From Methylobacterium sp. AMS5 (GTDB taxonomy: Bacteria > Pseudomonadota > Alphaproteobacteria > Rhizobiales > Beijerinckiaceae), in NCBI RefSeq assembly GCF_001542815.1, contig NZ_CP006992.1, positions 2,361,501-2,425,500 of the forward strand: 64,000 bases of DNA, written 5' to 3'. The position numbers and the translations under genes are program-made. The notes beneath the pieces were generated by a model, which was not told the DNA's origin, made no database searches, and saw only the letters and a list, made by a program, of their open reading frames with translations. This document shows, in pieces, positions 8,478-15,632 of this stretch (position 1 is its first letter; each line of letters opens with the position of its first letter).

Positions 8478-9577
8478 GAGCCGCTCCTGAGCCGGAAGGC
8501 GGAGGGATCGAACAGCGAGTTTTTCGCAGGTGTGGCGGGCGGCCGGTCCGTCGTCGGGCCGGCCATGAAGGTGGTGGTCGTGGCCGCCATCGCCGTCAGT
8601 CCGGCGGGCCGGCGCGGCGGCAGCGGCACGACGATGGCCTCCGAGGCGGCGGCGGTTTCCGCCACGGCCGTGCCCACACTCGCGGCGGAAACCGCCGCCG
8701 TGCTCTCGGCCTCGTTCCAGGCGTCGGAGCGCGGGAAGTAGGTCGGGCCGGTGCGCTCCGCATTGCTCGCGGCGGCGCGGTTCTGCCAGAGCTTGGCCAC
8801 CCCTTCCGAGACCGCGCCCTGGCGCCGGTCGGTCTGGAACAGCGAGCGCAGCCCGCCCTCCAGCGAGGCGTAGGACGTCGGAGGGTTCGCGTCGGCCGCG
8901 GCGGTCGCGACCGGGGTCGCCACGCCGGAGGTGGTCTGGCTCAACAATCCGTAGAGTTCGGAGGCGCTGCGCGGGCGCCCGGCGCGGTCGTAGAACAGGC
9001 TGCGGTTGGCGGCGGCCGCTTCCGGCATGTCGAGGGCGGCGGGACGGGACGGGTTCGCCTGCGCCGACGCGATCAAGGCGCTCGCACCCTTCGCCCCGAG
9101 GACGTGAGCCGCGTAGAGGTCGCCCGCATTCGGCTCACGCCCGAGCGCCGCGCTCAACGCCTCGCCGTTGCGTTGCGTCAGCGCGCCCGCCATCGCCGCC
9201 GAGACCTTGGGATCGCGGCGCAGATCGAGGATCGCCTGCCGCGCCGCCGGATCCGCCACGGTGTAGCGGCCATCCGCGCCTGAGGAGATCGCGTCGGCGT
9301 AGGTGGAGAGGCCGAGCTTGGGCCCGGCATTCTTCATGACGCCGAGCCAGGTCTGCTCGATGAACTGGAACAGGCCGGTCGCTGTGGAGGTGCTCGCCTT
9401 GGCCGAGGGGTTGAGGCTCGATTCGCGCTGGGCCGTGGCGAGCAGGTAATCGAAGCCGACGCCGCTCGTCTGCGCCCCTTCGCGGATCGCATCGACGACC
9501 TCGCCGCTCGCCGCGGCGGCACGCGCCGGGGCGGCGGTCTCGCGGGTGGCGACGGGAGAATTGGTGAACAGGAACAT
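8474..9577 (-). CDS. Lytic transglycosylase SLT-domain protein
   Basis: The protein is 367 residues. About residues 35-70 carry the SLT catalytic region: DYLLATAQRESSLNP, with the catalytic glutamate in QRES, then STSTATGLFQFIEQTWL. A middle helical region with DLYAAHVLGAKGAS completes the domain, and the C-terminal half is low-complexity Ala/Pro/Thr. Members cut peptidoglycan glycan strands. There is no clear signal peptide, so export, if any, may use another route; flagellar-type muramidases behave this way. The start at 9577 (MFLFTNSP) is preferred over an in-frame extension to 9631. It is coupled by ATGA overlap to the DUF2336 gene, which suggests a shared role, perhaps in envelope remodelling. 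Confidence 0.85.
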   Translation of the reverse strand: MFLFTNSPVATRETAAPARAAAASGEVVDAIREGAQTSGVGFDYLLATAQRESSLNPSAKASTSTATGLFQFIEQTWLGVMKNAGPKLGLSTYADAISSGADGRYTVADPAARQAILDLRRDPKVSAAMAGALTQRNGEALSAALGREPNAGDLYAAHVLGAKGASALIASAQANPSRPAALDMPEAAAANRSLFYDRAGRPRSASELYGLLSQTTSGVATPVATAAADANPPTSYASLEGGLRSLFQTDRRQGAVSEGVAKLWQNRAAASNAERTGPTYFPRSDAWNEAESTAAVSAASVGTAVAETAAASEAIVVPLPPRRPAGLTAMAATTTTFMAGPTTDRPPATPAKNSLFDPSAFRLRSGS

Positions 9578-9756
9578 GACGTGTCCCGCCGGGACCGTCA
9601 CTCGGCCCCGCGAGACCCGACTTTCCTGCACATATGGTAAAGGAAGCTTGAATGAGGCCGCTTCCGACCTGTCGCGTCATAAGAAAGCGTAGGTTTTTCG
9701 CTCGCTTGGACGGAGGAGGCGCCGTTCTGAATCCGCTCCGATCCATCGAAGGACGC

Positions 9757-10419
9757 ATGTGCCTCGCCTCGCCCCCTTCCGAGCCTGACGCGCTGCGCCG
9801 CGCCGTCGCCATCGTGGATGCGGCATCGGCCGCTGCGGCTCTGGCGGCGGGGGCCGATGCGCTGGTGTTCGAAGCGGCGCTGCCTCCGGGGCTCGTGGCG
9901 GATCTGCGGGCGCGCCGGCCGGATCTGACGCTCTACGCTGCGCTCGACGGTCCCGACGATTCCGGCCTCGATGCACTCATGGCGCAAGGGCCGGACGGCG
10001 TGCTGCTGCGCGATGCGCGCTCCGGCCGGGACGTGGCCGCCCTCGGGGGCCGGCTCGCCGTCTGCGAGGCGCAGGCCGGCCTGCCCGACGGCGCGACCGT
10101 GATCCTCCCCGTGATCGGCCATCCCCTCGGCGTGCTCGACGCCCACAGCTTTGCCGGAGCGAGCCCGCGGCTGACCGGCCTCGGCCTCGACGGGACGGCG
10201 CTTGCGGCCGTCCTGCGAGAAACGGGCGCGCTCGCCCAGGCCCGCAGCCTCGTCCGCCTCGCCGCGGCGGCGGCCGGGGTGGCCGCCTTCGACATGGTGA
10301 CAGCGGGCGAGGATTGCTCACCCGAACGGCTTGCGGCGGCGCGGCAGGACGGCTTCGAGTGGGTCGTGGTGCGGGCCCCGGCGCGCGTTGCGGCCCGGCC
10401 GCGCGACGGCGCCGGATGA
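9757..10419 (+). CDS. HpcH/HpaI aldolase / CitE-like protein
   Basis: This approximately 220-residue alpha/beta protein shows the CitE/HpcH pattern. AAAALAAGADALVFEA, LTLYAALDGP, DGVLLRDARSGRDVAALGGRLAVCE and VILPVIGHPLGVLDAHSFAGASPRL correspond to successive barrel strands. The family cleaves or forms carbon-carbon bonds in (S)-citramalyl- or malyl-CoA-type substrates. It is shorter than CitE (about 290 aa) and the metal-binding acids (E and D near residues 130 and 160 in CitE) are not clearly retained, so it may be a divergent or inactive member. The ATG at 9757 is preferred; an upstream in-frame ATG at 9652 would add a basic segment unlike the family. A GST gene follows after 38 nt. Confidence 0.68.
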   Translation: MCLASPPSEPDALRRAVAIVDAASAAAALAAGADALVFEAALPPGLVADLRARRPDLTLYAALDGPDDSGLDALMAQGPDGVLLRDARSGRDVAALGGRLAVCEAQAGLPDGATVILPVIGHPLGVLDAHSFAGASPRLTGLGLDGTALAAVLRETGALAQARSLVRLAAAAAGVAAFDMVTAGEDCSPERLAAARQDGFEWVVVRAPARVAARPRDGAG

Positions 10420-10457
10420 GGCCGCCCTCGGCCGCAAGCGAAACAGAAGAGGTCGTC

Positions 10458-11060
10458 ATGTTCACCGTCTACGGCGACCGCAAGTCGGGCAATTGTCTGA
10501 AGGTGGCCTGGGTCTCCGCGCATCTCGGGATCGACCTCGACTGGCGCGAGCTCGACATCCTGAAGGGTGAGACGCGCACCCCCGAGTTCCTCGCCCTCAA
10601 CCCGGACGGGCGCGTGCCGACCCTGGTGCTGGAGGACGGGCGCAGCCTTGCCGAATCGAACGCGATCATCGGCTATCTCGCCCGCGATTCCGCTCTGATC
10701 CCGGCGGATGCCTTCGCGCAGGCGAAGATGCGGCAATGGCTGTTCTGGGAGCAGTACAGCCACGAGCCGTACATCGCCGTGCGCCGCTTCCAGCTCCTCT
10801 ATCTCGGCCGATCGGAGGCCGAGCTGGAACCGAAGCTGTTCGAGCGGGGCCACGCCGCGCTCGCGCTGATGGAGGGCGCGCTGGCGGAGCGGCCCTTCCT
10901 CGTCGGCTCTGGCCTGAGCCTCGCCGACGTGGCCCTCGTGGCCTACACCCGTCTTGCCCACGAGGGCGGCTTCGATCTCACGCCCTATCCGGCTCTGCGG
11001 TCCTGGATCGAACGTGTTGAGACCGGGCTCGGGATCGACGCGGCGGGCCTGTCGGCATGA
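10458..11060 (+). CDS. Glutathione S-transferase family protein
   Basis: The 200-residue protein has an N-terminal thioredoxin fold (about 1-77) with the cis-proline and glutathione-binding motif GRVPTLVLEDGRSLAESNAI. The C-terminal helical domain contains PFLVGSGLSLADVALVAYTRLA, the usual N-capping box region. The early SGNCLKV sequence places a serine/asparagine/cysteine near the glutathione thiol. Members conjugate or transfer glutathione to electrophiles in the cytoplasm. The start at 10458 follows a GAAGAGGTC ribosome site. It probably forms a short unit with the CitE-like gene. Confidence 0.9.
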   Translation: MFTVYGDRKSGNCLKVAWVSAHLGIDLDWRELDILKGETRTPEFLALNPDGRVPTLVLEDGRSLAESNAIIGYLARDSALIPADAFAQAKMRQWLFWEQYSHEPYIAVRRFQLLYLGRSEAELEPKLFERGHAALALMEGALAERPFLVGSGLSLADVALVAYTRLAHEGGFDLTPYPALRSWIERVETGLGIDAAGLSA

Positions 11061-11152
11061 GGTCGTGACCGGCGCTTGCTTCGGATTGAAACCGTTCCAT
11101 TTCGCGTGGGCCGCCCCATCTCCCATGTCGCGACATGCGCCGAGAGGAATGA

Positions 11153-12145
11153 ATGGTGGTTTCACGATACGGACGTGCGCTGGCTGCGGGTGTCGCGCTG
11201 GCTCTGCTCGGCGGCCTTCCGGCCCGAGCGCAGGACAGCTCGACGGCCGAGCAGACCATCGACGTCATGAACACCCTGTTCGGCAAGCATCCCGGAAAGC
11301 GTGCCAACCACGCCAAGGGCGTGGTCGCCGAGGGCAGCTTCACCCCCTCCGCCGACGCGGCGAAGATCAGCAAGGCGTCCCTGTTCGCGGGGCCGGCCGT
11401 GCCGGTGACGATCCGCTTCTCGGATGCGACCGGTGTTCCGACGATCGCGGACGGCGCCGCCAACGCCAATCCCCACGGCATGTCGCTCAAGTTCAAGCTC
11501 GGCGACGGCTCGGATATGGACGTCGTCCTGAACGCGCTCGCCTATTTCCCTGTCGCCACCGGCGAGGAATTCCGCGACCTGCTGAAGGCGGTGTCCGAGA
11601 GTGGGCCGGACGCGAAGAAGCCGACCGCACTGGAACGCTTCGTCGCGACGCACCCCGCTGCGGCCACCGCCGGCGCCACGGCCAAGACCCCGTCGAGCCT
11701 TGCCCGGCAGACCTATAACGGCGTCAACGCCTTCGTGTTCGTCGACAAGGACGGCAAGCGGCAGCCGTTCCGCTTCCGGTTCGTCCCGGTCCAGGGCGAG
11801 GAGATTCTGTCCGCCGAGGAGGCGGCCAAGCGGGAGCCGAACTACCTCATGGACGAGATCGGCCCACGCATCGCCAAGGAGCCGGCGAAGTTCCGGGTGC
11901 TGGCGCAACTCGCCGAGGCGGGCGATCCCACCAACGACGCCACGAAGCCGTGGCCGGAGAGCCGGAAGACCCTCGACCTCGGCACGCTGACGGTCACCAA
12001 GGTCGTGCCGGACAGCGCCGAGGCCGAGAAGGCGCTGCTGTTCATGCCGAACGCGCTCACCGACGGCATCGAGGTATCGGATGATCCGCTCATCGATGCG
12101 CGCGTTCAGGCCTACGCGGTGTCGTTCGGCCGGCGCGCGCAGTAG
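11153..12145 (+). CDS. Exported catalase-family peroxidase (small catalase, SrpA-like)
   Basis: This 330-residue protein has an N-terminal signal peptide (about 1-27, ending PARAQ). The catalase fold is shortened relative to full catalases (about 480-700 aa). The distal histidine region reads KRANHAKGVVAEGSF. The core RFSDATGVPTIADGAANANPHGMSLKF is well conserved, and the proximal heme tyrosine is probably in RQTYNGVNAF. The family shows peroxidase activity and is usually periplasmic. The gene stands alone between a GST gene and a convergent small gene. Confidence 0.88.
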   Translation: MVVSRYGRALAAGVALALLGGLPARAQDSSTAEQTIDVMNTLFGKHPGKRANHAKGVVAEGSFTPSADAAKISKASLFAGPAVPVTIRFSDATGVPTIADGAANANPHGMSLKFKLGDGSDMDVVLNALAYFPVATGEEFRDLLKAVSESGPDAKKPTALERFVATHPAAATAGATAKTPSSLARQTYNGVNAFVFVDKDGKRQPFRFRFVPVQGEEILSAEEAAKREPNYLMDEIGPRIAKEPAKFRVLAQLAEAGDPTNDATKPWPESRKTLDLGTLTVTKVVPDSAEAEKALLFMPNALTDGIEVSDDPLIDARVQAYAVSFGRRAQ

Positions 12146-12173
12146 AGGGTCGTCGTGGCCGGGATCGCTCCGT

Positions 12174-12437
12174 CTAACGGGCGGTCCCGGCGGCCGGAGC
12201 CGCGGATCCGGCGGGGCGGGGCGTGTCCGAAGCGCCGGTGCGCGCCCCGTCCTTCGTGGCGCCCGAGCCGGTCAGTCCACCCGCGCCCACGCTGCCCGTG
12301 GAGGGGGCGGCCTCGTTCCGGTCTTTCGCCGGGGACGGGGAGGCAGCCCGTTTGTCCTCAGCCGCCGCGGCGCTCCCGGCGAGACCGGTGAATAGCGCGG
12401 CACCGAGGAGAATACCGCGTCCAGACAGTCCCATCAT
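12174..12437 (-). CDS. Small exported low-complexity protein
   Basis: The 87-residue product begins with a signal peptide of about 26 residues (ILLGAALFTGLAGSAAAAED). The rest is short and rich in Ala, Gly, Ser, Pro and Thr with no cysteine or recognisable motif. It converges on the catalase gene with 28 bp between stops. The frame has a plausible signal peptide and a double ATG start, but coding potential in this GC-rich background is not certain. Confidence 0.5.
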   Translation of the reverse strand: MMGLSGRGILLGAALFTGLAGSAAAAEDKRAASPSPAKDRNEAAPSTGSVGAGGLTGSGATKDGARTGASDTPRPAGSAAPAAGTAR

Positions 12438-12575
12438 GCGTTCGCTCCCGAGTGCGGCAGGTCATGCTGCCGTCCTGCGTGACCAACCGCAGGCCCTCGG
12501 CCGTGTTCCGGTGCGCCGTGACGGAGTTCCGCAGACCGAACAGCGATCACGCGGATCGGGATCTCACCCCCGCGC

Positions 12576-13181
12576 TCAAGCGCCCTTCGGCCGCCGCAGC
12601 TCGAACCGGTTCTCGGACTCGGTGGTGAAGTAGTCGAAATAGCCGCCGCGCAGGATCGGGCGCATGGCGCCGGTATCGACCCGGCCGTCCTTCACGAAGC
12701 GGTCGTCCACGTAGATCGAGACCACCTGCCCGATCACCATGAAATTCGCCGGCTCGCCGCCGCCGAGCGGCACCAGCGGCACGGTCTGAAGCCACTTGCA
12801 CTCGATTGCCGCGGGCGATTCCGCGACGCGGGGCGGGCGCACGCGGCGCGAAGGTGCGGGGGTCAAACCGGCAAAGCCGAACTCGCTCTCGCCCCGTGCC
12901 AGCGGCGCCGAGGTGGCGTTGACCGCCTCGCGCAGGTCGAAGGTGGCGAGGCTGCACACGAACTCGCCGCCCTCTTCCGCGAAGGTCATCGCGTCCTTGC
13001 GGCCCGAGGAGGAGAACATCACCATGTCGGGCTCGCCGCCGACCGCGTTGAAGAACGAGTACGGCGCAAGGTTCACCCGCCCCGCCCGGTCCATGGCGCT
13101 GATCCAGCCGATCGGGCGCGGGGCGACGATGGCCTTCAGCGGGTTGTGCGGCAGGCTGGGCGCCTCTGCCTCGTAATGCAT
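12576..13181 (-). CDS. Flavin reductase family protein (FMN-binding split barrel)
   Basis: The 201-residue protein has the flavin-reductase-like split-barrel signature: IVAPRPIGWISAMDRAGRVNLAPYSFFNAV near the N-terminus. PDMVMFSSSGRKDAMTF and FVCSLATFDLREAVNATSAPL follow. Relatives bind FMN and reduce it with NAD(P)H to feed monooxygenases, or bind flavin without known activity. The start at 13181 (MHYEAEAPSL) is chosen because upstream in-frame sequence overlaps the nitroreductase gene. It lies 10 nt downstream of that nitroreductase, which suggests a flavin-dependent two-gene unit. Confidence 0.9.
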   Translation of the reverse strand: MHYEAEAPSLPHNPLKAIVAPRPIGWISAMDRAGRVNLAPYSFFNAVGGEPDMVMFSSSGRKDAMTFAEEGGEFVCSLATFDLREAVNATSAPLARGESEFGFAGLTPAPSRRVRPPRVAESPAAIECKWLQTVPLVPLGGGEPANFMVIGQVVSIYVDDRFVKDGRVDTGAMRPILRGGYFDYFTTESENRFELRRPKGA

Positions 13182-13191
13182 GGGGCGTCCC

Positions 13192-13779
13192 TCAGAGCCT
13201 GGTGACGATCTGGGCGAGGTCCGGCCGCGGCCGGTCCGACGGCACCTCGCGGGCGCGGCCGATATGGATGAAGCCGGCGATCCGTTCGGCCGGGTCGAGG
13301 CCGAGGGCATCGAGCACCCGGCGGTCATAGGCGAACCACTCGGTAAGCCACGAGGTCGCGAAGCCCGCGGCGTTCGCAGCGACCACGAGGTTCATGCAGA
13401 CGGCGCCGGCCGAGAGCACCTGCTCCCATTCGGGGATTTTGACGTGCGGCCCGGCGCGGGAGACGACACCCACCACCGTCGGCGCGTGGGTGAGGCGCTG
13501 CCGCTCCTGCGCACGCCGCTTCTCGTCGGCTTGCGGAAAGTCGGCGAGGAAGGTCCGCTCGATGATCGCGCCGACGCGCTCGCGCGCCTCGCCCTCGATC
13601 ACGAGGAAGCGCCAGGGGCTCAGCTTGCCGTGGTCGGGCACCCGCGCCGCGATCGCGAGCCAGGCGTCGAGCTCCTCCGCCGTGGGGCCGGGCCCGTCGA
13701 GCAGCATCGGCGGCACCGAGCGGCGGGTGCGCAGCAGGTCGAGGGTGCCGGCCTGCGCGGCGTCTCGAATCTCGGTCAT
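13192..13779 (-). CDS. Nitroreductase family protein
   Basis: This 195-residue FMN-dependent nitroreductase-fold protein has an N-terminal RTRRSVPP motif (phosphate binding). RVPDHGKLSPWRFLVIEG follows, then a C-terminal AGAVCMNLVVAANAAGFATSW and GFIHIGRA. Family members reduce nitro groups, quinones or enals using NAD(P)H. The sequence is nearest the YdjA-like single-domain group in layout. It starts at 13779 and is followed 10 nt later by the flavin reductase gene on the same strand. The native substrate is not indicated. Confidence 0.9.
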   Translation of the reverse strand: MTEIRDAAQAGTLDLLRTRRSVPPMLLDGPGPTAEELDAWLAIAARVPDHGKLSPWRFLVIEGEARERVGAIIERTFLADFPQADEKRRAQERQRLTHAPTVVGVVSRAGPHVKIPEWEQVLSAGAVCMNLVVAANAAGFATSWLTEWFAYDRRVLDALGLDPAERIAGFIHIGRAREVPSDRPRPDLAQIVTRL

Positions 13780-13935
13780 GGACAATCCGCGTGCGGTGGC
13801 TGAAGGATGGGTGAGACTCGGTTCCCGACCGCCATGCCGCCGCCACGGTCGGGTTTCAAGAGCGCGCGGGTGCATCGAGGGCGCACCGAGGGCCAAGATG
13901 GCCCCGGACGGCGCGGGCAGAAGGGTCGAGGGACG

Positions 13936-14868
13936 ATGGGACGCGGGTCCGCAGGCTGCAGAATCGTCGCCTCGGTCGTCGTCTTGGTCGGTGCCTTGGC
14001 CGCTCTCCTCACGATTCCGCCCGCTGCCGCGCAAGCGCCGGCGCCGTTCGGGCCGGGCCTGCCCTCGCCGGGCGTCACCGGGCCGGTGCTGCCGCCGCCC
14101 GCGGCGGAGGGCGAGGCGGATCTCACGCTTTCGGCAGTTTTCGTCGGCGCGAACGGGCCGATCCGCTCCGGCCTGACCTGGCGCGTCTATGGCGAGAACG
14201 GGGACGGCGCCCGCCCGGCCATCGTCGCCCGCTCGAACGATCCCGCCCCGACCTTCAAGCTCGCGGCCGGCGCCTACGTCGCCACCGTCACCTACGGCTA
14301 TGCCAGCGCCTCGAAGCGGATCACCATGGCGGGCACCGCCAGCACGGATCAGCTCCGCGTGGCCGCGGGCGCCCTCAAGCTGTCGGGGGCGGTCGGCGAC
14401 CAGAAGATCCCGGGCAACCAGCTCGGCTTCTCGGTCTACGTGCCGATCGGGACGAATTCGGAAGGGCGCCTCGTGCGCAGCGGCATCAAGGCCGGCGAGA
14501 TCGTGCGACTGCCCGAGGGCACCTACCACGTCGTGTCGAGCTACGGCGATTCGAACGCGATCCAGCGCGCCGACCTCCGGGTCGAGAACGGCAAGGTCAC
14601 CGACGCGACCATGAACCACCGCGCCGCGACCGTGACCCTGAAGCTCGTGGCCGCCCCCGGCTCCGAGGCCTTCGCCGGCACCGCCTTCAGCGTGCTGACG
14701 CCGGGCGGCGACACGATCCGCGAGGCGATCGGCGCCTTCCCGTCCGTCACCCTGGCGGAAGGCGACTACGTGCTCATCGCCCGCCATGACGGGCAGGTCT
14801 TCACCCGCGAGTTCAAGGTGGAGAGCGGCATGGACCGCGACATCGAAGTGGTGGCGAAAGGAAGCTGA
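13936..14868 (+). CDS. Exported protein with three tandem beta-rich repeats
   Basis: The 310-residue protein has a signal peptide (about 1-35, ending PPAAAQAP). A proline-rich spacer follows, then three successive beta-sandwich-like units of about 80-85 residues. Each ends in a motif of the type (A/P)(A/E)G(A/T/D)Y(V/H): KLAAGAYVATVTYGYAS, RLPEGTYHVVSSYGDS and TLAEGDYVLIARHDG. This suggests three carboxypeptidase-regulatory or Ig-like domains acting as a periplasmic binding or structural protein. The start at 13936 has a GAGGGACG ribosome site. A second exported gene begins 6 nt after its stop, so the pair forms an operon. Function is unknown. Confidence 0.78.
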   Translation: MGRGSAGCRIVASVVVLVGALAALLTIPPAAAQAPAPFGPGLPSPGVTGPVLPPPAAEGEADLTLSAVFVGANGPIRSGLTWRVYGENGDGARPAIVARSNDPAPTFKLAAGAYVATVTYGYASASKRITMAGTASTDQLRVAAGALKLSGAVGDQKIPGNQLGFSVYVPIGTNSEGRLVRSGIKAGEIVRLPEGTYHVVSSYGDSNAIQRADLRVENGKVTDATMNHRAATVTLKLVAAPGSEAFAGTAFSVLTPGGDTIREAIGAFPSVTLAEGDYVLIARHDGQVFTREFKVESGMDRDIEVVAKGS

Positions 14869-14873
14869 GCCCG

Positions 14874-15266
14874 ATGCGCCTGCGCAAGACCGCCCTCGCG
14901 GCCCTCCTGATTCTGTCCGGCGCGGGTGCGGCGGGGGCTCAGACCGTCGTGGACGGCTCGGAGGCCGGCGTCGGGGCGGAGGCGGCGCGGACCGTGCTGA
15001 GCCTGATCGAGCGGCAGATGCGCGACCCCGAGGCGAAGGTGGCCGGTCTGCGGATCGGCCGGGCGGGGGCTTTGTGCGGCACGGTCGATCTGCGCAACCG
15101 CATGGGCGCCTATACCGGCCCCCGGCCGTTCGTGGCCGACCTGTCCGAACCCTTCCTCGGGCGTCTGCCCGAGGGGCCGGAACTGCGCAGCCCGGGCTCC
15201 ATGGCGGCGTTCCGGGCCATGGAGCGGGCCAAAGCGCTGTTCGAGGCGAACTGCACCGCCGGCTGA
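14874..15266 (+). CDS. Small exported hypothetical protein
   Basis: The 130-residue product has a signal peptide (about 1-22, ending GAAGAQ). The mature part is about 108 residues with two cysteines (in GALCGTVDLRN and near the end in EANCTAG) that may pair. The pattern TVLSLIERQMRDPEAKVAGLRIGRAGALCGTVDLRN resembles many small periplasmic alphaproteobacterial proteins that report on a folded beta-hairpin core. It starts 6 nt after the triple-repeat protein, so the two are likely co-translated and may interact. No known family name can be given. Confidence 0.7.
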   Translation: MRLRKTALAALLILSGAGAAGAQTVVDGSEAGVGAEAARTVLSLIERQMRDPEAKVAGLRIGRAGALCGTVDLRNRMGAYTGPRPFVADLSEPFLGRLPEGPELRSPGSMAAFRAMERAKALFEANCTAG

Positions 15267-15326
15267 TCGCGCAGAGCCGAATCCGGCCCGATCGCGTCAG
15301 CCCGGCGTCTCAAGGTCCTTGCTTTC

Positions 15327-15376
15327 GCACCGTCGCTTTCCGAAAGCCGGCGACCGCCTTTCGGGGCGATGCCCTA
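15327..15376 (-). repeat. Palindromic repeat family A, copy 1
   Basis: This copy reads in the minus orientation. CTTTCCGAAAGCCGG and CCGCCTTTCGGGGCGATG carry the nested arms (CCGAAAG/CTTTCGG inside GC-rich outer arms). It matches the other copies at 39876, 43609, 53672, 60389 and 61467. Its terminal CTA supplies the TAG stop of the 43-residue gene on the minus strand. Confidence 0.8.
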
Positions 15377-15505
15377 GGCGAACGGCACGATCAGCGGCAG
15401 GGCGAGCACGGCGCCGGCGGCCAGGACGATGGCATCGCGCAGGCGCCGGCCGATCCAGGCGCGGGCGCCGGGATGCGGCGCGTGGGTGTCTTCAAAAAAC
15501 GTCAT
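15374..15505 (-). CDS. 43-residue single-pass membrane peptide
   Basis: The predicted peptide has a short acidic N-terminus, a basic segment (WIGRRLRDA) and one C-terminal hydrophobic helix (about 27-43). An AGGAG ribosome site lies 7-8 nt before the ATG at 15505. It is divergent from the MocR-type regulator, with the operator-like repeats between them, which is how MocR regulators commonly sit beside a target. The TAG stop codon is part of a family A repeat, so the original C-terminus may have been different. Function is unknown. Confidence 0.55.
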   Translation of the reverse strand: MTFFEDTHAPHPGARAWIGRRLRDAIVLAAGAVLALPLIVPFA

Positions 15506-15574
15506 GGTCTGTCTCCTATCGGGCTCGATGGCACCGATATGACGGCGCCGCCGCTTTCCCGACAGGGACGGTTG

Positions 15575-15624
15575 CGGTACGATTTCGAAGAACTGTCCGG
15601 GACGAGCGCCGGTACAGTTCGAAG
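15575..15624. promoter_or_regulatory. Operator-like repeats between the 43-residue gene and the MocR regulator
   Basis: A direct repeat of the form GGTAC(n)TTCGAAG occurs at about 15576-15590 and again at 15611-15624, 35 bp apart. An AACTGT (15591-15596) and ACAGTT (15614-15619) inverted pair lies within it. MocR regulators typically bind spaced direct repeats in the divergent intergenic region, so this is the likely autoregulatory site. Confidence 0.55.
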
Positions 15625-15632
15625 GGACAGCC

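Noticed and set aside
13192..15266. Frame extensions upstream of the triple-repeat protein
   Set aside because: An earlier in-frame ATG at 13807 adds a basic low-complexity segment overlapping the divergent nitroreductase's upstream region; the ATG at 13936 gives a clean signal peptide.
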